Positions 47,301 to 58,600 of a stretch of DNA of 64,000 nucleotides are shown here, in pieces (the stretch's first letter is position 1; each line of letters begins with the position of its first letter). The notes below the pieces were generated by a model, which did no database searches, had not been told where the DNA came from, and saw nothing but the letters and a program-made list of their open reading frames with translations. The position numbers were made by a program, and so were the translations under genes. Source of the DNA: Diphasiastrum complanatum. Its lineage: Eukaryota; Streptophyta; Lycopodiopsida; Lycopodiales; Lycopodiaceae. The stretch covers positions 11,872,404 to 11,936,403 of the forward strand of contig CM055105.1 of NCBI GenBank assembly GCA_029204225.1. Reading direction: 5' to 3'.

Positions 47301-50271
47301 TACTAGTGGATTGATTGACCCTGAGTATCTGACTACAAAGATGCAATATCATAGCATTAAGGAGGCCGCAAACTAGCTATATCAGAATATAAACTTATCC
47401 GACGACTCACCTGGAGAAAAATGAAAGATCTTTATAAGCTTTTATGTGTACTCTCTAATAGTAGTTGTCTAATGTGAAGTCCAGAAGGTATATCGTTATC
47501 TCATAAGCCAATTTGGATGAATCATAAGGGCTTAAAGATCGTTCTTAAAACTTTCCCAATCAAAAAATCGATGAGGATTTGAAAACACTTAGCTTCTTAT
47601 GGTTTTCCACTAAGTGGAAATCCATTCATCTCTATGTGATGCAACAAGTTGTTGAGAGACTAAATAAGAATTAGGGATACTAAACTCTTTTAATAGCTTT
47701 TCGATAACTGAGATGCTTGGGTCTTCGTGAGAGAACTCCACTTTATTCCTTGGTGGTCTTTGTGTCTGATTCTAAGGAAGCGGATGGCAGACGCGGACGC
47801 GCCAGGGGTGCGTCCGCATCCAGACGCGTCCGTTTTTTTTCAAAAAAAAAAATTTCAAACAAAAAAAAAAATACAGGCACCTGCCACACTGTCCCCCATC
47901 CCAAAAGCAAAATAAAAGCAATTTATGGCCCCTGTTTTTCCCCCGGAATTAATTATCAAAGGGTGTCTGACACCCACCTGCCCCCTCCTATTAAAAAATA
48001 GGAAAACAGTACCAAAAAAAATTGCAAAAAAATTTGCAACAGACCTAACCACTGGGCCATGCCTCTCATAACCTCAGTATTACTAAACAACCATGGCCAG
48101 TGAGCAGTTCATAAATTATTACGAACCTTCATTGGGAACTAAGCTCCAAAAAAGCGGCAAAGAAAGATCTGAGAGTGGTTTCGAGTGAAGGTTTGTATGG
48201 CAAACATATTACTGGTTTGGGGTTTACAAGTGCATGCTCGCCAGAGGATTGGGGAGAGGTGAACGCTCACTAGAAGAGTGACAAGCTCTCAAGAGCAGAA
48301 GTCTCTGGGGGAAATTAGGGCTCACCAGAAGAGTGACAAGCTATACACTACTGTGACTCGGTTGATGAGATCGGTTTCTTCTCGGATGAACTTCAACAGC
48401 TTACTAATTACATATGGCACTACTCCAACACGCTACAATACGATGTCGAAATTTTGCATACCAGCACGGGGGCTCCGAAACATCTCCCAGTTTTCAAGTC
48501 CCGACCGGACAAAGTGTCCCTGAAGCCCTGTTTAACGTCAAACTTCGGACGGACGTTGCGGCCCGACCGTCAGTCGTTTCCTCGTCTTGTTTGTTCCCAT
48601 AGGTTCATATCAAGGTTGTCCACTGGCCGAAACAGACGGCACCCAAAACGGATCTCGTTCGGAGAAACGGGGCCGTCGGACAGAGAGTTGCAAAACAGTC
48701 CATTTCGCTTGACCTAATTGCGCTTCGCTCCAGTCGAAGGGCCATTTTGACCAAACGATACCCGAATCGAGCCAGACTCGATCCCTTGGGTTCGTATCGT
48801 GATCACGAACCTGTGGACTACGTTCCCGGACCGATGATGCGTTCTACACAGTACCATGGCCTATGTGATGAGATAGATTTAGGATTTGGAGTGGTACAAC
48901 GTCACGTGGGCAACTAGTCGGAGCGTGTCCTGGTAGATGTCCGCCGACACAACGAACGGAAGCTAGAAGCAGGATTTCACGAGAGCCAGCGAGAGATAAT
49001 GGGGCAACTACCGGAGCTGCAGCTACGTGCCCTCACGGTCCTCGGACCTGCTCCCCCCTGCCCGAGCTGGCGAGGGCGAGGAAACGCAACGGATTGGAAT
49101 TAACTTCACCGCAGAACAACATGCCATGGTCCGGGACAGGGTCCCTCGTCGTCGGGCCAGCCAGTAGGTCTTCTGGTTCCCGATAGTGAACGACATAGTT
49201 ATGATGACCATCAACTCTTCTGGTTCTACACAGTACTATGTCTTGTATGATGTGATCGGTTTCCCCTCGGATGAACTTCTACGGCTTACTAATTACTCAT
49301 GCAAAACTGTTTCATTCACTACAGGCCGTCCGTCCGTTCCTCGTCCTGTCTGCCGTCCCACAGGTTCCTGGCGAGGTTGTCGGCAACCCTAAACCCTAAA
49401 CCCAAAACGGATCCCGTTTGAAGAAATGGGGCCGTCGGACAGAGACCTGCAAAACTAGTCCATTTCACATGACCTTATTGCGTTTCTGTCTCGTCGAACG
49501 GCCATTTCGACCGGACGACACCCGAATCGAGCCAGGCTCGGCCCCTTGAGATTGTATCGAGGCCCCGAATCGTTTGGCGGTTTTCTTGGACCATTTTGTC
49601 AATTCTGAATGTTTTCAAGTCCCAGCCCGGGAAAGTGTCCCCGAAGACCTGTTTTGACCCTAAACTACGGAAGGACGTACTGGGCCTACCGTCCGTCCGG
49701 TCCTCGTCCCGTCTGCTCCCACAGGTTCCTATCGAGGTTGTCCGCTGGCCGAAACGGACGACACGTGAAACGGATCCCGTTTGGAGAAACGGGACCGTCG
49801 GACAGATAGCTGCAAAACTAGTCCATTTGGACTGACCTAATTGCGTTTCTAACCCATCGAACGGCCATTTTGACCGAACAATGCATGAATCGGGCCAAGC
49901 TCGATCCCTTGGGTACGTACCCGCTCCACAAACCAGTGGACTGTATTCCTGGACCATTAATACATTCTACGCAGGTTTAAGTGTATGCTGCACAAGTGCA
50001 GCTTTGATGTTGAATCTGCACATACCTGTGGTGCAATGTCTACGACACAATGAGGACGTGGGTGGGGTTGATGATGTTTATGGATGTGGTTGTGATGATT
50101 ATGCTTGTGGCTTGTTTTGATGGTTATGGTTGTGGGGTTGTGGATTTAGGATGATCTGTTAGGGTTTGGAGTGTTATGTTAACTATGCCATTTGTTTGGG
50201 TGTCGGGTTTAGGGTTTTATGTTAAATGGTTGAACATGAAGCATATGTTTTGAATGAGATGCAAATGTGCT

Positions 50272-50320
<49 letters not shown>

Positions 50321-50519
50321 AGATGCCAGTTGAATCTGTAAATGGTCTTCGTACCATATAATCCTGGACACTATCCTCTTCTTAGTTAGATTGTTTTTCA
50401 GTTATGTTGGTTGACGGCACTGCTCCGTCTTGAGTCCACTTTACTTGATGTACTTGCTCGTCTTATACGCCTTTTGGCATGGAAAAGACGTTAATAAAGC
50501 TTCTTCTTCTTCTTCTTCT

Positions 50520-50581
<62 letters not shown>

Positions 50582-52270
50582 TTACACAAAGCAAACCATT
50601 TCTGACTGGCCATTCAAACTTCACAGAGCTAACCATTTGTAAGCAACCACGATAAATTAGCCATGACACAAATATACTGTAAAAAATACATACATCTCAT
50701 CTGATGCCACTGTACATGATGCTAAAATGTGTATCAGTATCTACAAGTCTGTGCTAAACAAATCATCCCTCTGCGTGCCAGATGCATCTGAAGGGGTGTC
50801 AAATACAAAGTCTAGCTGGGAGTCTGGAGGCATCTGGAACTCCTCTAAGTCTGGGCCAACGCCTGCCAAGAGACAACTAGAAAAATCATCAACGCGTCCC
50901 CTCTTGGCTGGCCTGCCTCTGGGTCTGCCGGAAGGAACCCTCTGTGGTACACTCCTGCCTGGGGGTCTCCCTCTGCCACGGGGGGGGTCTCTGGGAGGAA
51001 CTGCCTGCCTGTGATGCTCTGATTCATCTCTGCGCTATCTGTCTCTGGCAGCAGCCTCTGTCTCCCTGGCAAACTTTGACCAGCCATCATCTGAAAGGGG
51101 GCGTGATGTGGGGGTACTGGGTGGGGCACGTGGACAATCCCTTGCTAGGTCGACCGTCTCGTCTGAATCATATGTGGGCTCATCATCAGAGGAGGGCAAT
51201 GGAATGTTAGCAGAGAGGGTGGTGGTCTCATCGGCATCGGCATCGGCATCATCCTCGGGCTCACCCCGCAGAGCACGCCGAGCGGCATTGTCTAGATCAA
51301 CCTCTGGCTCTGCCTCATGATCGGCTGCTGCAACCAGGCACTCATCGGGATTGACCTGCACAAGTCAATCATTCGTGAGAATAGTTGATGCAACCGTGAG
51401 GGCATTACACTGAATGTCTTAAACCAATATGAAAGCAAAACGACAGAGCAACGAAATATACCTGCAGCAGTAGGGCGCGTGCGCCTCCTGCCCTCATGCT
51501 CTCCGTGATGCGTCGAACCACCCTGGTGTTGGTGTTGCAGTACACCAGGTCATTGCATCGCTCCGTCGTCAGACGGCTCTGCCTTTTCGTGTGAACAAGG
51601 CTAAACGCTGACCAGTTCCGCTCGCACACGCAAGCAGAACAGTCCTGCATTAATTGGCAACAACTCGAGTGAGTACCGACCTTGTAGAGAAAATGCAAAA
51701 ACTGGTCGGATGAATGAGATTAGACAACATACCTATGAAAGGACTTGGAGCGCGAGCGTCCTCAGGTTTGGCTGCCCGGCGCCGTAGCTCTCCCACCATG
51801 ATACAAGCAAGAGCCTGTTCTCTCGAACACGTGCAAGGTCCTCGCCGAACAGCCCCAGAGAGTGCCTGCAGTTGAGCAACGATATGCTTGAGTACACTTG
51901 AGCCCGCGTAGGGAAATTGAACGAACGACAGCGTACGATAGATCAAGAGTTTACCTGTAACCGAGCCTCTGCACCTCGAGCCTGCTGCGGACCCAGTGTC
52001 GCTACTGAGGAGGCGGATGTATGCGAACCAGTCCGCACGCAGCTCTGCATCGTCGTACTGCCTCTCGCTCTGAAACAGCGGATGCAATATGTGGGCCACA
52101 CTGTGAATGGGCCGGTGAAACTTATCCCATCGCCGCTGCCACAAGCGCATGATAGGCTCCAACTTGTGGACCAAACCACGTGGAGGCAACAGTTACATAC
52201 CATTGTGTTGGGGTAGCAAAACGAAACAGAGTGCAAAATGGAAGTAAGGATGGTGAGACGGAAAAAAGTT

Positions 52271-52364
<94 letters not shown>

Positions 52365-52621
52365 CGCACACACACAAAAGCACGGAAATCCAAGCTCTCT
52401 CTCCCACCCTAAACCCTAAACCCTAAACCCAAGCACCCTTAAACCTAAATCCTAAACTCACACACACACACAAATCCTCTCTCTCTCCGTCCCTCACTCT
52501 CTGTCTCTTCCTCTCTCTCTCTCTCACACACAGATCACGACACACACACAACTGTATGCACACAAATCAACAATAGAAAAGTCACACACACACACAATTT
52601 TCACACACACACACACAAACA

Positions 52622-52698
<77 letters not shown>

Positions 52699-55600
52699 GC
52701 CCTCTCTCTGTCTCGGGAACTTCTGCGGACTGTCCGCAGGCCCGCGTGGTTCTGTTTTTTTTTTTTTTTTTTTTAAATACGTGTCCGAGGCCCGGACGCG
52801 TTCTGGGCTCCGAACGCGTCCGCGTCCGGACGCTGGACGCGTCCAGCTTAAAAAAAACAAAAAAATTTAAAAAAAGGACGCGTCCGACTTCACGTTCGGG
52901 TCCGGGCGTCGGACGCGGGCACTTTGGCCCGGACCCTCATGTCTGGTCTGATTGTATCTATTGATAGTAACCTTTGAAGGAGATTGTTCATCATTCATCA
53001 ATAATAGTCCTCCTTATGCTTTATGTGATATAGTCCTTTTTATGGTTTATGCGATGTCGTATCTATAAATCTATTCATAACTTGGTGGAAGAGCATTTAT
53101 ATGAGCAGTTGGGAGGCGTTAATTTCTTCTTCCTTGTTTTTTCCTTTAAGCGTTTTCTCTTTCTGCTCACTCTTTCTAACTAATTTATCTCCATAGGTAT
53201 TTCCTCCCTCTAGTTACTCTCTCTCTATAGGCCCTTTCTCTCTCCAGCTCTTTTCTCTCTAACCCTAAATAGGACTTCTTTTTCACATTTTTCACCATAA
53301 ATTTTGTTACTATTTAATTCTATCAAAATTGCATTGGTTTCTTGGCAGCAAGGCACCCCTGGAGAAGGGACTTTTGTTTGCTGATTGTTTTTTGGAAATC
53401 TTGGTTTTTCACTTTTGGAAAAATTCAAATTTTTGGTACTTTTTTGTGACAAAAGTCGAAAATAACATATTAAATGTATGAGACAATTGGACTACAACGA
53501 GACTATTGATCCAAGTTTCATGTAAAACAAAGCTCTCGATCAAAAGTTACTACCAAGTCAAGTTTTGTGGTCAAAAGAGGTACTTTTAGTTCTCAAGCTC
53601 TAGATCAAAAGTTACTACCAAGTCAAGTTTTGTGGTCAAAAGAGGTACTTTTAGTTCTCATGCTTATAAGTTTGCTATTTCAGATGTGATTAGACCTAAT
53701 TTTTTTCTATCACTTCATAATCCTTAAGATCTATATTTGATCCATTTAGACCTTCTAGAAGTGAAGTTTTGCAAAGTCGAGCTGTGGTCAACCTAGAATA
53801 GTTTGTTTCACATTTTGCAAAGAATCTAGTCAAATTCGGTTATGTGGATCTTGATATTCCTTTCTTGCATTTCAAACTCATACTCTGAAGTTTGTCAATC
53901 AAAGACTTTTGTTACTGCAAGTCAAAGTTTGGTCAATACAGGGAAATAGTCTATTTGGTAAAAACATTATGATGTGTGGATTTTCTAATCTTTGTTGTTC
54001 ACAAATTCAAAACAATTTACAAACCATTGATTGGATATTCCTACCAAAAAAAATTGAATTTTCAAGTTTCTTAACACATTGTTTGGAAGAATGCACTTCA
54101 AATACTTTCTTATTGCCGTACATTTTGTAGATCCATCTCTTGTTGCAAGTTGCAACAGAGATTACCATCCCATTAGTATAATTCAATCCAAAAATTGTTA
54201 TTCCAGTATGAGTCATTACACCTGCAAATCCGTATTGGAATGCATTAGAGGTTACACAACCACATCATCATCCAGAGGCGACGACAATATGTGCATTAAG
54301 GCATAGGCATCTGTCGGTGAGATACACCCAAAGTTTACATTGTCACATGATTTATTTACTGTGTTCATTGTTCTTGTTTTGATTAGTTATGGCTTTTCCA
54401 TTAGCATGCACATTGAGCATTTGAGCTAACCTCCATCTCACCTCTCTCTCTTTATCTCTCTCTCTCTCTTTCTCCTCTTCTCTTCCTCTTTTCACCCTCG
54501 ATCATGATGAATGCTTGTGTTTAGAGTTAGTTGAAGTAGCGTTAAGGTGGGGTAGTGTTAAAGTAGAGTTAGAATAGCATCTAAACTAGCAACTAAGTAT
54601 AGTCAGGAACCTATCTTGTGTTCTAACCCTTCTTGACTAGCACAGGGCTGCTCACCGACTATCCTACACACCCTACAGACTCCCTCTCACACCGATAGTC
54701 TTTCACGAAATTAACCAAAAGACCCTTGATCCTAAAAGGACGCAAATAAAGGAAACTTCATGTGAGTATGGTTCAGACTCTAACATGGTGAGACAAAGTT
54801 GATTGGACCATGAGAGAGTCAATCACACGAAAAATTTTCGGAAAAGGTTTTATAGAATTTGCGTAAGTGACTCTTGGTGGTAAATTACAAGGACGACCAA
54901 AGAGCCAAATGTACAAAATTCTTTACAAGAGGCTTGAATTAACATAACTCATAGACCCCACGGTTCCCAGAACCGTGGGTCCTGGGAACTGTGGGGTGAA
55001 CTGTACCACGGTTCATGAACCATGGTACGGCTCCTGCAATTAATTAATTTTTTTTTGCCAATTTCCCCCCAAAATAGTTTTTGGCCCTCATTTTACAGTT
55101 TTTGGGCTGTTTTTGGCCCTCATTTCACAGTTTGAAGGCTGATTTTTTGGGCTGTTTCACAGTTTCACAGTTATGGGGCTGTTTTTGGGCTACTTATGAT
55201 TTCTTGGGCTGTTTCACAGTTTCACAGTTCCTTTTTTAATTAAATGCTATGGTCCAATTTTAAATAGAACTGTAAAATAATTCTGCAATAATTTGAAACT
55301 TTCACCAATTGTAAATAGAACTGTAAATAATTCTAGTTATTTTTGGTTTTTTTTGACATTTTTTTGGGCTGTTTTGGGGGGTGGGAACTTAAAAAAAATT
55401 AATTAATTAATTAATTAATTACTACACGGTTCACCACGGTTCACTTCAAAAAAATTTGTGAACCGTACGGTTCACTGTACGGTTCTGAGAACCGTGGTGA
55501 ACCGTCCACGGTTCTCAGATTCTATGACATAACTTTATAATTTTGATACCATCAAGAACAAGAACCTAAACCTGAACATTAAGGAATATTGAAATATTTA

Positions 55601-58600
55601 TCTAATGAAGCGCAACCAAGAAATACTTGACTACAACTATAGTAGTACCAGGGTTGCACGTCCGGGCCGGACGCGGGCAATCCACGTCCGCGTCCGGCGC
55701 CCGGACCGGGACGCGTCCTCGGACGCATCCCATTTTTTTTTAAAATTTTTTTAACACTAAATAACAGTAAAAAAACTTTAAAAAAAAAAAAAGCGGAGGC
55801 TTCCAGACCCCCGGACGCACCCCTGGCACGTGGGCGCCCGGACGCAGCGTCCGCTACCTTAGAACTATACATGAAGGAATTTTTATTTGATTTTATTTTT
55901 ATTTTTACCACTAAAGGAGTGACCAATATTGAAAGTTGAAAAGAAACAAAGTAGAGTATCAATTAACCTAAACTAGAAACAATTTTATAAATTAGACTTT
56001 AAATATGAAAAGTATATACTTAGAAGAGAACCATAAAAATGATGAAGGTACAACACAACTTCTTAATAGGCAACAAATCACAAACTCAAACAAACTTCAA
56101 AAACTTTTTGAAACTAGAGCTAGGTAGAGGAAAGGAGAATATTTGGTTGAACTAGAAGCAAGTGATTAACCCTAATAAGCAAAAGACTAAGAACTCCCAA
56201 AAAAAAAAAAAAGAGGGAGCCATAAAATTATTATGAAACAACAAGAACCTTACCAACACGACATCGAGTAAGAGATGTTAGTTTTGATTAGTAAAATATC
56301 AGATTAGCTGTAGGGGCATGCGCACCCTCTAAAGATATGCAAATAAGAACATACAGCTGGCCACTACTTGGACGAAAATTCATTAAGAATTTGCATGTCC
56401 GCTAAAGTGACAAAAATATCTATTTGTGAAATTAGAATATATCCAATTTCACAAATTTATATAGAGAACTCAGTGATGTCATAAGGTAAAGCTTAGAAAC
56501 AATATACAAGCAACTCAAAAAGTCAAAGGATTTAAGTTAAAACAATAATATAAAATTCAATAAACAAAAAATCTTAGCCAAACAGCATTGCTTATGTCTC
56601 ATCAGTACCCAAGCATAAGTTGCTAATTGGGTTTCGAAAGAATCCGGATTCTCTTGGGTAGACACCAGTGTTGACTAAGAAGCAAAAGACAACCAATAAG
56701 AAGAAAAAACAATAATAATGATAATGATAAGTATTCAAATAAAATGAAATTCAAAATTTATAATTTATAAATCTAATTAAAAATAAAATAAAAATAATAA
56801 AACATAAAATAATATAATAAGAACAAGCCTCAAGGATCATAATATGTACACAAGTTACCGAAACAAAGACAAAATACTAGACTTGTGTGGACCATTGGGA
56901 ACCATGTCTCATGGTGGATCATACTGCGTCATGACATTCATAGACAACAAGTCAAGGAACTCATGGGTCTATTTTCTGAAAAAGAAATCAAAAGCATTCG
57001 CATACCTCAAACATTTTGAGGCAAGGGTTGAAAATCAAGTCGATGCTAAGATCAAGGACCTAGATCTGAGTCGATGAATATAAATCGAATGAGAACAGTG
57101 ACTTCTACAAGGAGCATGGTATAAGTCATTAACTCACACAATCTTATACACCTAACACAACGAGGTAGCAGAGCTCAAAAGCATGACCATAATGGAAAGA
57201 GCTCGTTCAATGCTCAATCCATGAGTTTGTTTGGGCAAAAGCATGCAGCATTGCCAACTTCTTACAAAATAGAAGCTCGACCATTGTCGTCCTTAATGTG
57301 AAACTTGAAAGAAGCCTACTCAGAAATCAAACCAACGATGCCGAATCTACGAGCATTTGGCTGTAGGGCGTATGTGCACATACCCAATGAAAACAAAGGA
57401 AAATTAGACATAAAATCCATCAAATGCATATTTTTGGGGTATGATAAGAAAGTCAAGGAGTACAAATGCTATGATCCCAAGGCAATGATTTGTTACATTA
57501 ATAGGGATGTAATCTTTGATGAAATGCATAAATTGATGATGAAAGTGGGGAGAACTGTTTGTCATTGGATGATAGACTAACTCAATAACCTTTGATGTAA
57601 GGTCCTAATGATTTAATTGAGGTTAACAAAGGAAAGATCACACAGGATGGAGCAAATTGAGATGAAGCAAGATCAAGGCCTCCTTTTACCACAACCCAAG
57701 ATAATGTGATCGGGAATAAGAGGAAGACAAGGGACATAGGATGGGACATGTATTCTCTTGGGAGCACATCACCTACTCACAAAATACCCAAGTGATACAA
57801 AAAGCTCACAGATGAAATGGAGACAAATTTACCTAAATCCAGCAAGGAGGGAGAGAAGAGCTTTTGATACTAAATGTTCTGAAACCATTGCTAGCTCTTT
57901 ATAGGGAATCTGCTTGAGCATTGAAGGCTTCCCTTTATAAAGTATGAATGGGATGTCTCCTTGAGAAGGATTTCTGTTCAATCATGTCGCCAACTGAATC
58001 AGGACAGGAGAAAGTGATACTCATCTTCACGCACAATTTGTTTTTCAAGGTCAGGATCCAGGATCGAAACACAGAACAGCTAAAGCAGGGAATTGTGGAA
58101 CTTCTACAAGAAATTGAAGCACCATCAACTGGGTTATGTTTGTACGCCTACTGGAAGACCAATTATCATGTAACAAGGTTTGAATGACTGGTCTCCAATG
58201 TTCATTTTAAAGCAGATCTAGGAGATATTGCTGTAGGATCTACAGACTTACAAGTTACACAGAACAAACTAGTGATGAAACCTGTATGCCCTTGTATACA
58301 TCAATGACAAATATATGATAACATTTCAACATTAACACAAAAGGCATAAACGTTTGAATGTATATGCAAAAGTAACTCCCTGTATGCACCGATTGCTTCA
58401 TTTAATACATGCTATTTGGTATAGAACTTGAACCACTAGGACATGCAATTAACATGATAATATAGAAAGCATTGTTTGGAAATATTGGACTTAAACTTTG
58501 TCCTTTACCTTTAAACCCTTTGGAAAGACATGAACATCCACTATCCCGAGTGAGTTCAAGGACCTGTGCACGAGCTGCTAGTAGGCCATAATGCAAATAA

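Larger units (their letters stand above)
47778..52203 (-). repeat. Right arm of the large inverted repeat (partner 37723-42986)
   Basis: Same order of segments as the left arm, reversed. The arms diverge outside these limits. The spacer between arms (42987-47777) contains apyrase exons 7, 8 and 9. Confidence 0.88.
47772..52945 (-). mobile_element. hAT transposon in apyrase intron 6, transposase 5' half replaced by microsatellite
   Basis: It is bounded by the exact 8-bp duplication GTCTGATT. One end is CTAAGGAAGCGGATGG followed by GGACGCG motifs. The other is a GGACGCG-rich block (52790-52930) ending CCTCATGTCTG. Terminal inverted repeats are weak beyond the shared CpG-rich motifs. From right to left on the map it holds the CpG-rich end, CT and CA microsatellites, transposase exons (52162-50741), a CT tract with an inserted retroposon end, a spacer, 345-bp and 115-bp repeats and the second CpG-rich end. 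With its transposase cut in half it cannot be autonomous. Confidence 0.85.

Noticed and set aside
52180-52860. Several open frames of Ser-Leu, Thr-His or Arg-Glu repeats
   Set aside because: They are translations of CT, CA and GA microsatellites only.
55579-55962. 127-codon minus-strand frame across the GGACGCG-rich element
   Set aside because: Composition is dictated by the MITE ends and A/T runs. No domain.
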